Origin: JBEEJZ01 sp041168905
GTDB lineage: Bacteria; Pseudomonadota; Gammaproteobacteria; Burkholderiales; Burkholderiaceae_C
Assembly: GCA_041168905.1 (NCBI GenBank)
Contig: JBEEJZ010000128.1
Location: 1-17,454, forward strand
DNA: 17,454 nt
Reading direction: 5' to 3'
The translations under genes were made by a program, and so were the position numbers. Positions within the stretch are counted from its first letter, which is position 1, and each line of letters opens with the position of its first letter. This document shows positions 1-7,767 of the stretch, in pieces. The notes beneath the pieces were generated by a model. It did not search any database and had not been told where the DNA came from. It worked only from the letters and a program-made list of their open reading frames with translations.

Positions 1-392
1 AATGCTGGGCTGCCAGCCAGCAAGGAATACACCCCTACCTGCGAGCCGCCCGGATACCGCTGGACGAACGGGCAGCAGACTTTGACCTTCTAAAATACGC
101 CCACGATTATTCGCAAGCCCAAGCCATCTTGCTCGACGCACATGTCGACGGCTATGGCGGCGGCGGCAAGGCATTCAATTGGTCACTTCTACCTCCAAGC
201 GTCAACGCTCACCTCGTCTTAGGTGGTGGGCTGAGTGCTGCAAACGTGGCCGACGGCATTCGGCAAGTGCGTCCTCGCGCCAGGTCACTGGCCGTTGACG
301 TCAGCTCCGGGGTCGAGATGTCCAAAGGCATCAAGGACCCTGAAAAAATCATCCAGTTTGTGACTGCCGTGCGGGCAGCAGAACACTCTTAG
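1..392 (+). CDS. trpF: phosphoribosylanthranilate isomerase, C-terminal part (5' end outside window)
   Basis: TrpF converts N-(5-phosphoribosyl)anthranilate to the carboxyphenylamino-deoxyribulose phosphate, the third step from chorismate to tryptophan, in the cytoplasm. The reading frame is open from base 3, giving 129 visible residues, roughly the last 60 percent of a normal TrpF. The family motifs are present: LLDAHVDGYGGGGKAFNW around bases 129-182, then a GGGLSAANV phosphate-binding loop, then DVSSGVE followed by GIKDPEKI near the C-terminus. A TTG at 129 is internal to the conserved core and is not the start. The gene ends 12 bases before trpB on the same strand, as expected for a trpFBA operon. 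The identification is secure; only the N-terminus cannot be seen. Confidence 0.95.
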   Translation, partial: CWAASQQGIHPYLRAARIPLDERAADFDLLKYAHDYSQAQAILLDAHVDGYGGGGKAFNWSLLPPSVNAHLVLGGGLSAANVADGIRQVRPRARSLAVDVSSGVEMSKGIKDPEKIIQFVTAVRAAEHS

Positions 393-404
393 TCTTGGAA
401 CACC

Positions 405-1676
405 ATGTTTGAATACCAGCAACCGGACACCCGCGGCCACTTTGGCCCCTATGGCGGCAGTTTTGTCAGTGAAACGCTGACGCACGCCATTGCAGAACTG
501 CGCGAGGCCTACGCGCACTATCAACACGACCCTGAATTCATTGCCGAATTCAAGTCCGAGCTGGCGCACTTTGTCGGCCGCCCGTCCCCCATCTATCACG
601 CAGCCCGCATGAGCCGCGAACAAGGTGGGGCGCAGATTTACCTCAAACGCGAAGACCTCAACCACACGGGTGCGCACAAGATCAACAACACCATCGGACA
701 GGCCATGCTCGCCCGCCGCATGGGCAAGCCTCGGGTGATTGCCGAAACCGGGGCCGGCCAACATGGCGTTGCCACCGCCACCATCTGTGCGCGTTACGGC
801 CTGGAGTGCGTGGTGTACATGGGTGCTGAGGATGTAAAACGCCAAAGCCCCAACGTCTATCGCATGAAACTGCTGGGGGCCACCGTGGTACCCGTTGAAA
901 GTGGTAGCCGCACCCTGAAAGACGCTCTGAATGAAGCCATGCGCGACTGGGTCGCCAACGTGGACAACACTTTCTACATCATCGGCACGGTGGCTGGTCC
1001 GCACCCCTACCCGATGATGGTGCGTGACTTTCAAAGCGTGATTGGTGAAGAGTGCCTGAACCAGATGCCCCCTATGCTGGGCGGTGATCGCCAACCCGAC
1101 GCTGTGATTGCCTGCGTCGGTGGCGGCAGCAATGCCATGGGTATTTTTTATCCCTATATCCCCTACGAGGCAACCCGACTGATTGGCGTCGAAGCAGCCG
1201 GCGAGGGCATGGACAGTGGCAAACACTCGGCCTCCCTGCAAAGGGGCAGCCCGGGCGTGCTGCATGGCAACCGCACCTATATCCTGCAAGACGACAATGG
1301 CCAGATCACCGAGACCCACAGCATCAGCGCCGGTCTGGACTACCCCGGCGTGGGTCCTGAACACGCATGGCTGAAAGACATCGGTCGCGCTGAATACGTG
1401 GGCATCACAGACAAAGAGGCGCTGGAGGCCTTCCATTACCTGTGCCGCACCGAGGGCATCATCCCGGCGCTGGAATCCAGCCACGCACTGGCCTACAGCA
1501 TGAAGCTGGCCAAAACCATGCGGACCGACCAGGCCATCCTGGTGAACCTGTCGGGCCGTGGCGACAAGGACATCGGCACGGTGGCTGACCTGTCCCAGGC
1601 CGATTTTTACTGCCGGCCCTCCTGCCGGGGTCAGGGCGTCAAAGGTGGCGTCTCAGTGGTGGAGGTGCAACGATGA
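405..1676 (+). CDS. trpB: tryptophan synthase beta chain
   Basis: TrpB is the PLP enzyme that condenses indole, channelled from TrpA, with serine to give tryptophan. It has 423 residues, a little longer than the roughly 400 usual for the family. The PLP lysine is K92 in HTGAHKINN. The catalytic glutamate is E114 in AETGAGQHG. The phosphate-binding GGGSN loop is at 239-243, and S383 in LSGRGDKD contacts the PLP ring nitrogen. About 20 residues after this core form a tail with two cysteines (FYCRPSCRGQ). The ATG at 405 has a weak GGAA sequence 4 bases upstream and begins the conserved N-terminus. Its TGA overlaps the trpA start as ATGA, suggesting coupled translation of the two subunits. Confidence 0.98.
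   Translation: MFEYQQPDTRGHFGPYGGSFVSETLTHAIAELREAYAHYQHDPEFIAEFKSELAHFVGRPSPIYHAARMSREQGGAQIYLKREDLNHTGAHKINNTIGQAMLARRMGKPRVIAETGAGQHGVATATICARYGLECVVYMGAEDVKRQSPNVYRMKLLGATVVPVESGSRTLKDALNEAMRDWVANVDNTFYIIGTVAGPHPYPMMVRDFQSVIGEECLNQMPPMLGGDRQPDAVIACVGGGSNAMGIFYPYIPYEATRLIGVEAAGEGMDSGKHSASLQRGSPGVLHGNRTYILQDDNGQITETHSISAGLDYPGVGPEHAWLKDIGRAEYVGITDKEALEAFHYLCRTEGIIPALESSHALAYSMKLAKTMRTDQAILVNLSGRGDKDIGTVADLSQADFYCRPSCRGQGVKGGVSVVEVQR
1661..1666 (+). promoter_or_regulatory. ribosome binding site of trpA, inside the end of trpB
   Basis: GGAGGT lies 6 bases before the trpA ATG at 1673 and is embedded in the last codons of trpB. It is one of the strongest Shine-Dalgarno sequences in the window. 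Together with the ATGA overlap it supports the trpA start and allows both re-initiation and independent initiation, which suits the one-to-one ratio of the subunits. Confidence 0.8.
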
Positions 1677-2482
1677 GCCGCATTGATGCTACCTTTGCAC
1701 GCCTCAAGGCTGCCGGCCGCAAAGCACTGATTCCTTATGTGACTGCCGGTTTTCCGTACGCGAACATCACACCAGACCTGATGCACGGCATGGTGAGTGC
1801 CGGCGCGGACATCATTGAACTCGGTGTGCCCTTCTCTGACCCCATGGCCGATGGCCCGGTGATTCAGAAAGCTGGCGAGAAAGCCTTGGCGCAGGGGGTG
1901 GGCACCACCCAGGTCCTGGCCATGGTTCGAGAATTCAGAAACACCGATACGGCCACCCCGCTGGTCCTGATGGGTTATGCCAACCCGGTGGAGCGTTACG
2001 ACCTGATTCATGGGACCGACGCCTTCATCCGCGATGCAGCGGCAGCCGGCGTAGACGGTGTACTGATCGTGGACTACCCACCCGAGGAATGTGAGGCGTT
2101 CGCAACCAAGCTGCGCGCCAACAACATGGACCTGATCTTCTTGCTGGCACCCACTTCCACAGAACAGCGCATGAAGTTGGTGGCACAAGTCGCCAGTGGC
2201 TATGTCTATTACGTCTCTCTCAAGGGCGTGACTGGTGCGGGCACCCTGGATACCGGTGCGGTCGAGGCCATGCTGCCACGCATCCGCCAACACGTCAGCG
2301 TGCCGGTGGGTGTGGGATTTGGCATCCGGGACGCGGCCACGGCGCAAGCCATCGGGCGGGTGGCGGATGCGGTGGTCATCGGTACCAAGATCATCCAGCT
2401 GATCGACAACGCACCAGCGGACCAGGTGGTGCCCGTGGCCCGGGAGTTCATCAGCGGCATTCGCGCTGCGCTGGACGCATAA
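1673..2482 (+). CDS. trpA: tryptophan synthase alpha chain
   Basis: TrpA cleaves indole-3-glycerol phosphate to indole and glyceraldehyde 3-phosphate and passes the indole to TrpB in the alpha2-beta2 complex. The 269-residue length is typical of this TIM barrel. The two catalytic residues fall at the canonical numbers: E49 in IIELGVPFSDP and D60 in PMADGPVIQKA. The substrate-phosphate site is visible as PVGVGFGIRD near residue 210. The ATG overlaps the trpB stop by 4 bases and has a strong ribosome binding site. It is followed by 61 bases with no clear terminator before accD, so transcription may continue into accD. Confidence 0.98.
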   Translation: MSRIDATFARLKAAGRKALIPYVTAGFPYANITPDLMHGMVSAGADIIELGVPFSDPMADGPVIQKAGEKALAQGVGTTQVLAMVREFRNTDTATPLVLMGYANPVERYDLIHGTDAFIRDAAAAGVDGVLIVDYPPEECEAFATKLRANNMDLIFLLAPTSTEQRMKLVAQVASGYVYYVSLKGVTGAGTLDTGAVEAMLPRIRQHVSVPVGVGFGIRDAATAQAIGRVADAVVIGTKIIQLIDNAPADQVVPVAREFISGIRAALDA

Positions 2483-2543
2483 TCGCCCTCTTCCACATGC
2501 CGGGAGCTACCGACCGGCCCTCAGCAAAGACAAGGAAATCCGC

Positions 2544-3416
2544 ATGTCCTGGCTAGAAAAACTGCTTCCCGCCAAAATCAAGCACACAGACCCTGCCGAC
2601 CGCCGCAGCGTGCCCGAAGGCCTGTGGATCAAGTGCCCGAGTTGCGAAACGGTGCTGTACAAGACAGATCTGGAACAAAACCAGAACGTCTGCCCCACGT
2701 GCAGCCATCACCACCGCATCAGTGCACGCGCCCGCCTCAACGCTTTTCTAGACAACGAGGGGCGTTTCGAAATCGGGCAGGAAGTCTTACCTGTGGATGC
2801 ACTCAAATTCAAGGACAGCCGCAAGTACCCTGAGCGCCTGAAAGAAGCCCTGGAAAACACGGGCGAGACCGACGCACTGGTGGTCATCGGCGGCGCCGTT
2901 CATGGTGTGAGCCTGGTCGCAGCGTGTTTTGAGTTCGACTTTATGGGCGGCAGCATGGGCTCGGTGGTGGGCGAGCGCTTTGTGCGTGGCGTTGAAACGG
3001 CCATCGAGCAAAAGGTTCCTTTTGTCTGCTTCACCGCCACTGGGGGTGCACGCATGCAGGAGGGCTTGTTGAGCCTGATGCAAATGGCCAAAACAAATGC
3101 GGCGCTCACCCGATTGGCCAAGAAGGGGCTGCCTTACATCAGCGTGCTCACCGATCCCACCATGGGCGGTGTGAGCGCCGGCTTTGCCTTCATCGGCGAT
3201 GTGGTGGTGGCTGAACCCAAGGCCTTGATCGGCTTTGCGGGACCCCGGGTGATCGAGTCCACCGTGCGTGTCACCTTGCCTGAGGGTTTTCAGCGGGCCG
3301 AGTTCCTGCAATCCAAAGGCGCTGTGGACTTCATCTGTGACCGCAGGGAACTGCGCCAGACCATCGCCAACACCTTGGCCATGTTGCTGAGGCAGCCGGC
3401 TGACGCCCTGATCTAA
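2544..3416 (+). CDS. accD: acetyl-CoA carboxylase carboxyltransferase subunit beta
   Basis: AccD pairs with AccA to transfer the carboxyl group from biotin to acetyl-CoA, giving malonyl-CoA for fatty acid synthesis. The protein has 290 residues, normal for the family. An N-terminal four-cysteine zinc finger is intact: C31 and C34 in KCPSC, C50 and C53 in VCPTC. The crotonase-like domain follows, with GGSMGSVVGERF, GGARMQEG and TMGGVSAGFA motifs. The ATG at 2544 is preceded by AAGGA 7 bases upstream. Placement behind trpBA is a widespread proteobacterial arrangement. The stop codon sits in a hairpin loop shared with the converging yggT gene. Confidence 0.98.
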   Translation: MSWLEKLLPAKIKHTDPADRRSVPEGLWIKCPSCETVLYKTDLEQNQNVCPTCSHHHRISARARLNAFLDNEGRFEIGQEVLPVDALKFKDSRKYPERLKEALENTGETDALVVIGGAVHGVSLVAACFEFDFMGGSMGSVVGERFVRGVETAIEQKVPFVCFTATGGARMQEGLLSLMQMAKTNAALTRLAKKGLPYISVLTDPTMGGVSAGFAFIGDVVVAEPKALIGFAGPRVIESTVRVTLPEGFQRAEFLQSKGAVDFICDRRELRQTIANTLAMLLRQPADALI

Positions 3417-3424
3417 ATCAGGGC
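3405..3424. terminator. perfect hairpin over the shared stop codons of accD and yggT
   Basis: GCCCTGAT at 3405-3412 and its exact reverse complement ATCAGGGC at 3417-3424 form an 8-bp stem around the loop CTAA at 3413-3416. That loop is exactly the overlap of the accD TAA (plus strand) and the yggT TAG (minus strand). There is no run of T on either side, so a classical intrinsic terminator is not evident. I infer a bidirectional transcript end or 3'-end stabiliser for this convergent pair. Confidence 0.5.
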
Positions 3425-3973
3425 CAGCGCTTGCAGGTGGCCCAGCACGATGCCGGCCACCTGAAGCAGCAGCAGCAAAGCCAGCGGCGACACGTCAATG
3501 CCTCCCAGCAAGGGCAATACCCGCCGAATGGGGCTCAAAACAGGTGAGACCAGACGTTCGATCACATCGGACATGGGCGAGCGGGCCGGCACCCAGGACA
3601 ACACCGCATAAACAATCACCAAGCCGGTCATGCCTGACAACGCCAGCCGGGCCACCCCAAAAACTGCCAGAACCGGGATGCTGCCCAAGCTGCCGCTCGC
3701 ACCAGCGGCTAGCCACAGCAAGAAGAACTGAAGCATCTCCAGCACGAAGGCGGCAGCCAAACTAGCGGTGTCCAGTGACCCTGCTGAGGGCAGTGCGCGC
3801 CGAAGCGGCAACACGACCCAGTTTGTCAAGGCAAAAACAAAAGCGGCCAAAGGATTGCCGGACCGGGCCGACATCGGAATCCGCTGGTATTGCATGTACA
3901 TGCGCAACAGACACGCGCCGGCCACCAGGCCACTCACAAACTCCAGCAGCAAAGAAAAGATTTCGTAAAACAT
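3413..3973 (-). CDS. YggT family integral membrane protein
   Basis: This 186-residue hydrophobic protein has two copies of the YggT domain. Each copy combines membrane helices with a conserved basic-proline turn: PLRRALPSAGSLD at about 56-68 and PIRRVLPLLGGID at about 148-160. Four main hydrophobic stretches are visible, near 5-25, 42-58, 72-90 and 98-128, and a final one covers 161-183. The family lies in the inner membrane. E. coli YggT has been linked to osmotic tolerance, but its molecular role is not settled. The ATG at 3973 has only a weak GCGGAAC upstream. The gene is divergent from lysS and its 3' end overlaps accD by 4 bases. The family call is solid and the function is unknown. Confidence 0.9.
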   Translation of the reverse strand: MFYEIFSLLLEFVSGLVAGACLLRMYMQYQRIPMSARSGNPLAAFVFALTNWVVLPLRRALPSAGSLDTASLAAAFVLEMLQFFLLWLAAGASGSLGSIPVLAVFGVARLALSGMTGLVIVYAVLSWVPARSPMSDVIERLVSPVLSPIRRVLPLLGGIDVSPLALLLLLQVAGIVLGHLQALALI

Positions 3974-4128
3974 GCGTAGTTCCGCTAGCCACAGAACCGG
4001 GGATCATAGCGAGCTGGAACTTTGCCCAAATTCGGGCCAGTGCTCCAAGTGGACTGGCTTCAAAACTAAAATCTGCGGTTTGCTGCAATTAATGCACCCT
4101 TTCCTGACCTGCCCACCGGGCCGAAGCC
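3974..4128. promoter_or_regulatory. divergent intergenic region between yggT and lysS
   Basis: These 155 bases must hold the start signals for both genes. For yggT, a TATGAT -10-like box (minus strand, 4003-4008) would give a leader of about 25 bases, and a TTGGGC lies upstream at 4024-4029 with a short 15-base spacer. For lysS, a TAAAAT at 4067-4072 (plus strand) resembles a -10 box but no good -35 precedes it. lysS also lacks a clear Shine-Dalgarno before its ATG. The boxes are read by eye and are tentative. Confidence 0.35.
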
Positions 4129-5673
4129 ATGTCTGAACAACACACTCACCCAGTCACCGTCGACGACAACCAACTCATCATCGAGCGACGCGAAAAGCTG
4201 AAGGCACTGCGCCAACTTCAATTGGATGGACAGGGGGTGGCTTTTCCCAACGACTTCAAACCCAGCCACCACGCCGCAGATCTGTTCCACTGGCATGAGG
4301 GTAAAAACGCTGAGGAGCTGGAGGCGCTGAACCTGACCGTGAAAGTGGCGGGCCGCATGATGCTCAAGCGCGTGATGGGTAAAGCCAGCTTTTGCACACT
4401 GCAAGACTCGTCTTTTGGCCCTACGGGGGGACGAATTCAAATCTACGTGAAGGGCGAGGACATCGGGCCAGATCTGTACTCTCGCTTCAAGCACTGGGAC
4501 TTGGGCGACATCGTGGCGGCCGAAGGCAAGCTGTTTCGCACCAAAACTGGCGAACTGTCGATCCACGCCACCACCGTGCGCCTGCTTACCAAGAGCCTGC
4601 GCCCCATGCCAGACAAGTTTCACGGCATGTCGGACCAGGAAACCAAATACCGCCAGCGCTATGTCGATTTGATGACCGACGAGGCGGCACGTCGCCGTTT
4701 TGTGGCACGTAGCAAGGCCGTGAGCGCGCTACGCGAGTTCATGGTGTCGCATCGATTCCTCGAAGTGGAAACGCCCATGCTGCACCCCATTCCCGGTGGT
4801 GCCAACGCCCGGCCGTTCAAGACGCACCACAACGCGCTGGACCAGGAGATGTTCTTGCGCATCGCCCCGGAGCTCTACCTCAAACGTCTGATCGTGGGTG
4901 GTTTTGAGCGCGTGTTCGAAATCAACCGCAGCTACCGCAACGAAGGTATCTCGGTGCGGCACAACCCTGAATTCACGATGATGGAGTTCTATGCGGCCTA
5001 CTGGAATTACCAGGACCTGATGAATTTCACTGAGGAGCTGATTCGGGATGCGGCCATGAAGGCCACTGGCAGCCTGCAGATGAGCTACGGTGGCCGCGCC
5101 GTTGACCTGACCGCGCCCTTTGCACGCTTGACCATCCGTGAAGCCATCCTGGCCCACACCGACATCGGCGCTGGCGTGGACGATGCGGCTACGCTCATCA
5201 ACGCCCTGAAGAAGCTGGGCATGAGCGAGGCCAAGGACAAGCTCTCCAGTCGCACATTGGCCAGCCTGCAGGTGCTTTACTTTGAAGAAACTGTGGAAGA
5301 CAAGCTGTGGCAGCCGACTTTCATCATGGAGCACCCCACCGAAATTTCTCCGCTGGCAAGGGCCAATGACACCCGGCCCGAGGTGACCGAGCGCTTTGAG
5401 CTTTACATCACCGGCCGCGAATTCGGCAATGGCTTCAGCGAGCTCAACGATGCTGAAGATCAGGCGGCTCGCTTTCATGCCCAAGTGGAAGCCAAAAACG
5501 AGGGTGACGATGAAGCCATGTTCTTTGACCATGACTTTGTGCGCGCTCTGGAATACGGCATGCCCCCCACCGGCGGTTGTGGCGTAGGCATCGACCGCCT
5601 GATGATGCTACTGACCGACAGCCCCAGCATACGTGACGTGATCCTGTTCCCAGCACTGAGGCGCGAGGCCTGA
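4129..5673 (+). CDS. lysS: lysyl-tRNA synthetase, class II
   Basis: LysRS charges tRNA-Lys with lysine using ATP. The protein has 514 residues, in the usual bacterial range. After a short N-terminal helix, an OB-fold anticodon-binding domain spans about 70-155, including VAGRMMLKRVMGKASF. The class II catalytic core begins near 175 with YRQRYVDLM. Motif 2 is FERVFEINRSYRNEG near 259-273, followed by RHNPEFTMMEFY. Motif 3 is GCGVGIDRLMMLL near 483-495, with the invariant arginine R490. The ATG at 4129 has no clear ribosome binding site, but the following residues match the acidic-basic N-terminus of the family. The gene starts a plus-strand pair with the metallopeptidase gene 40 bases downstream. 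Confidence 0.98.
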   Translation: MSEQHTHPVTVDDNQLIIERREKLKALRQLQLDGQGVAFPNDFKPSHHAADLFHWHEGKNAEELEALNLTVKVAGRMMLKRVMGKASFCTLQDSSFGPTGGRIQIYVKGEDIGPDLYSRFKHWDLGDIVAAEGKLFRTKTGELSIHATTVRLLTKSLRPMPDKFHGMSDQETKYRQRYVDLMTDEAARRRFVARSKAVSALREFMVSHRFLEVETPMLHPIPGGANARPFKTHHNALDQEMFLRIAPELYLKRLIVGGFERVFEINRSYRNEGISVRHNPEFTMMEFYAAYWNYQDLMNFTEELIRDAAMKATGSLQMSYGGRAVDLTAPFARLTIREAILAHTDIGAGVDDAATLINALKKLGMSEAKDKLSSRTLASLQVLYFEETVEDKLWQPTFIMEHPTEISPLARANDTRPEVTERFELYITGREFGNGFSELNDAEDQAARFHAQVEAKNEGDDEAMFFDHDFVRALEYGMPPTGGCGVGIDRLMMLLTDSPSIRDVILFPALRREA

Positions 5674-5713
5674 GCGGCTTGAGTTCGGGCGGCAACCACA
5701 CGCGGACTGACTG

Positions 5714-6268
5714 ATGGTGAGCGCGGCTATCAACGAGCCCCTCAAGTACCTGACGGCCTATCCGCAGCCACTGCAAGACAAGGTAGCCCAGCTGATCGGC
5801 AAAGGTGAACTGGGCAGCTGGCTGCGTCACAAATACCAGGATCTGCACGACATCCGTACGGACAAAGCACTGTTCGACTACGTATCTGAGCTGAAGAACG
5901 AATTTCTGCGCAAGGCCGATCCCCTCAACAAGGTGGCCTTCGACAGCAAGCTCCAAGTAATTGCACATGCCCTGGGCACCCACACCGCCATCTCACGGGT
6001 TCAGGGCAATAAATTGAAGGCCAAACGGGAAATCCGGATCGCCAGCCTGTTCAAGGATGTGCCTCTCGCGTTTTTGAACATGATTGCTGTGCATGAGCTG
6101 GCGCACATCAAGGAAAAGGCGCACGACAAGGCCTTCTATCAACTCTGCACCTACATGGCCCCCGACTATCACCAGCTCGAGTTCGATGTGCGCCTGTATC
6201 TCACGCACATCGACCACATCGGTCCGCTGGAATGGCGTGTAGCCTCCCCGTCAGGGAATCAAATCTAG
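5714..6268 (+). CDS. YgjP-like zinc metallopeptidase domain protein (DUF45 family)
   Basis: This 184-residue protein carries the zinc-protease signature HELAH, with H127, E128 and H131. The spacing HELAHIKEKAHDKAFY, giving a probable third ligand at H137, is characteristic of the YgjP/DUF45 metallopeptidase family. The region before it, with a GNKLKAKREIRIAS segment, resembles the strand-rich core of that family, and the C-terminal part is helical. There is no signal peptide, so it is probably cytoplasmic. The substrate is unknown. The ATG at 5714 has no strong ribosome binding site. The gene follows lysS by 40 bases, and its 3' end overlaps nagZ on the opposite strand by 18 bases. The zinc-site call is strong and the biological role is open. 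Confidence 0.85.
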   Translation: MVSAAINEPLKYLTAYPQPLQDKVAQLIGKGELGSWLRHKYQDLHDIRTDKALFDYVSELKNEFLRKADPLNKVAFDSKLQVIAHALGTHTAISRVQGNKLKAKREIRIASLFKDVPLAFLNMIAVHELAHIKEKAHDKAFYQLCTYMAPDYHQLEFDVRLYLTHIDHIGPLEWRVASPSGNQI

Positions 6269-7333
6269 TGCCTGCATGTAGGCCGGGCTGACCATCAGGC
6301 TGTCCCAGTCGAGTGACTGCTCTGTGGGCAGTAGGGCCAAGCGCCGCTCGTCGCTGCGATCCTGGGCTTGCCAGTGACCTTTGAGCAGGCTCTCGGATAG
6401 CCCATCAATCAATTCATCCACGGCCTGCCCCTGGCCCAGCGACTGGTTGCACAGCAGAACCAGGTCACAGCCGGCATTGAGGGCCGCCACCGCGGCCTCG
6501 GTGTAGCTCACCTCACGGCCATCAATCAATCGGGCGCCAGCCATGCTCAAGTCGTCGCTGAAGATCGCACCGTCAAAACGAAGCTGGCCCCGCAAAATAT
6601 CCTGGAGCCAACGGCTCGAAAAGCCAGCGGGCCGTGCATCCACTTTGGGGTAAATCACGTGCGCAGGCATGATGCTCGACAGCGTGTTGCTCAGGTGGTC
6701 ATAAGGGGCCGCATCGTCGGCCAGCAAAGCCTTGAGACTGCGCTTGTCAACCGGAATGTCCGTGTGCGAGTCTGCCTTGACGTAACCATGCCCCGGAAAA
6801 TGCTTGCCGCAGTTCGACATACCCGCCTGCAGCAGGCCATGCATCAAGCTTTTGGCCAGCATGGTCACCACGCGGGCATCGCGATGAAAGGCACGGTCAC
6901 CAATCACGCTACTTTCACCAAAATCCAGATCCAGCACCGGTGTGAAACTGAAGTCCACACCACAGGCACGCAACTCGGCCCCCAACACGTAACCGCAGGC
7001 GGTCGCGGCGCGGGTGGCACGCAGGGCACCACTGCCCACACCGGCTTTTCCGTCCTGCATCCACATGGCGCCGAGTTCGCGCATGGGTGGCAGATGGGTG
7101 AAACCATCGGTCCTGAAGCGTTGAACCCGCCCGCCCTCATGGTCCACACAGATCAGCAGATCCGGTCGGACAGCCTTGATCTCGCGGCAGAGGTCGGTCA
7201 ATTGAGCACGGTCCTGCCAGTTGCGAGCAAACAGAATCATGCCCCCCACCAAGGGGTGAGCCAGGCGAGCACGGTCAGTAGGGGTCAAGGCCAAGCCGGC
7301 GATGTCGATGATGAGAGGGGCGTGTGTGCTCAT
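6251..7333 (-). CDS. nagZ: beta-N-acetylhexosaminidase (glycoside hydrolase family 3)
   Basis: NagZ is a cytoplasmic enzyme that removes N-acetylglucosamine from anhydro-muropeptides during cell-wall recycling. Its products can act as inducers of AmpR-type beta-lactamase systems in some bacteria. The protein has 360 residues, typical of single-domain GH3 NagZ. Visible motifs are DHEGGRVQRF at 64-73, KHFPGHG at 177-183 with the flexible-loop ADSH that supplies the acid/base His-Asp pair (D188, H190), and FSDDLSMAGA with the nucleophile D260. The ATG overlaps the acpS stop as ATGA, so it is probably coupled to acpS. It is the last gene of the long minus-strand series and converges on the YgjP-like gene. 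Confidence 0.97.
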   Translation of the reverse strand: MSTHAPLIIDIAGLALTPTDRARLAHPLVGGMILFARNWQDRAQLTDLCREIKAVRPDLLICVDHEGGRVQRFRTDGFTHLPPMRELGAMWMQDGKAGVGSGALRATRAATACGYVLGAELRACGVDFSFTPVLDLDFGESSVIGDRAFHRDARVVTMLAKSLMHGLLQAGMSNCGKHFPGHGYVKADSHTDIPVDKRSLKALLADDAAPYDHLSNTLSSIMPAHVIYPKVDARPAGFSSRWLQDILRGQLRFDGAIFSDDLSMAGARLIDGREVSYTEAAVAALNAGCDLVLLCNQSLGQGQAVDELIDGLSESLLKGHWQAQDRSDERRLALLPTEQSLDWDSLMVSPAYMQALDLIP

Positions 7334-7767
7334 GTCTTGAGGTGTGTTGCGTCAGTGAATTCAACAATGCAAAAACTGCTGGCGTAATCGGTGTCGTCCG
7401 ACAAGCTGATGTGGGCTTTCAGGCCACGCTCTTCAAACCAAAGCTTCAGGGCGCCATGCAGGACGACTACCGGCTGACCGCTGGCCTGGTTGATGATTTC
7501 ACAAGATCGCCAGGTCATGGGCATGGTCATCCCCAAACCGATCGCCTTGCTGACGGCCTCCTTGGCGCTGAAGCGGGTGGCCAGGTAGCGTATGCCACGT
7601 TCGGGCCAGCGACTGCTGCGTGCACGCCAAGCCGACAACTCGGATTCTCCAAGAATCTTGTGGGCAAACCTCTCGCCACGTCGTTCCAGGCTGGTGCGGA
7701 TGCGTCGCACGTCGCAAATGTCTGTGCCTACGCCCCAAATCCTGGCCCCAGCCATGCCGCTCAGCAT
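7330..7767 (-). CDS. acpS: holo-[acyl-carrier-protein] synthase
   Basis: AcpS attaches the 4'-phosphopantetheine arm of CoA to acyl carrier protein. The signatures are GVGTDICDVRRI, with the Mg-binding D16, and RFSAKEAVSKAIGLG with E70 (numbered from the chosen start), followed by a C-terminal HISLSDDTDYASSFCIVE strand. I chose the ATG at 7767 because it forms a TGATG overlap with the end of pdxJ; this gives 145 residues. The frame also permits a GTG at 7791 (153 residues) and an ATG at 7755 (141 residues). None has a good ribosome binding site. Family members are usually about 125-130 residues, so the shorter starts are favoured. The pdxJ-acpS order is conserved in many proteobacteria. Confidence 0.93.
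   Translation of the reverse strand: MLSGMAGARIWGVGTDICDVRRIRTSLERRGERFAHKILGESELSAWRARSSRWPERGIRYLATRFSAKEAVSKAIGLGMTMPMTWRSCEIINQASGQPVVVLHGALKLWFEERGLKAHISLSDDTDYASSFCIVEFTDATHLKT

Noticed and set aside
285..1484. Long 399-residue open frame on the minus strand opposite trpB
   Set aside because: It lies fully antisense to trpB, which has every expected motif. Its protein is rich in His, Val and Gly with no recognisable domain, as is usual for the reverse frame of GC-rich genes.
4067..4072. TAAAAT as the lysS -10 box
   Set aside because: No -35-like sequence is found at 16-18 bases upstream; I mention it only within the intergenic entry and do not call a separate promoter.
4729..5532. 267-residue minus-strand frame opposite lysS
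   Set aside because: It is a shadow of the lysS catalytic domain, with no motif, no ribosome binding site and unnatural composition.
6270..6283. Near-palindrome GCCTGCATGTAGGC just after the YgjP-like gene stop
   Set aside because: The stem is only about 5 bp with a G-T pair and no T run follows, so I do not call it a terminator.
6659..7387. 242-residue plus-strand frame opposite nagZ and the end of acpS
   Set aside because: It is antisense to two well-supported genes and its translation has no recognisable features.
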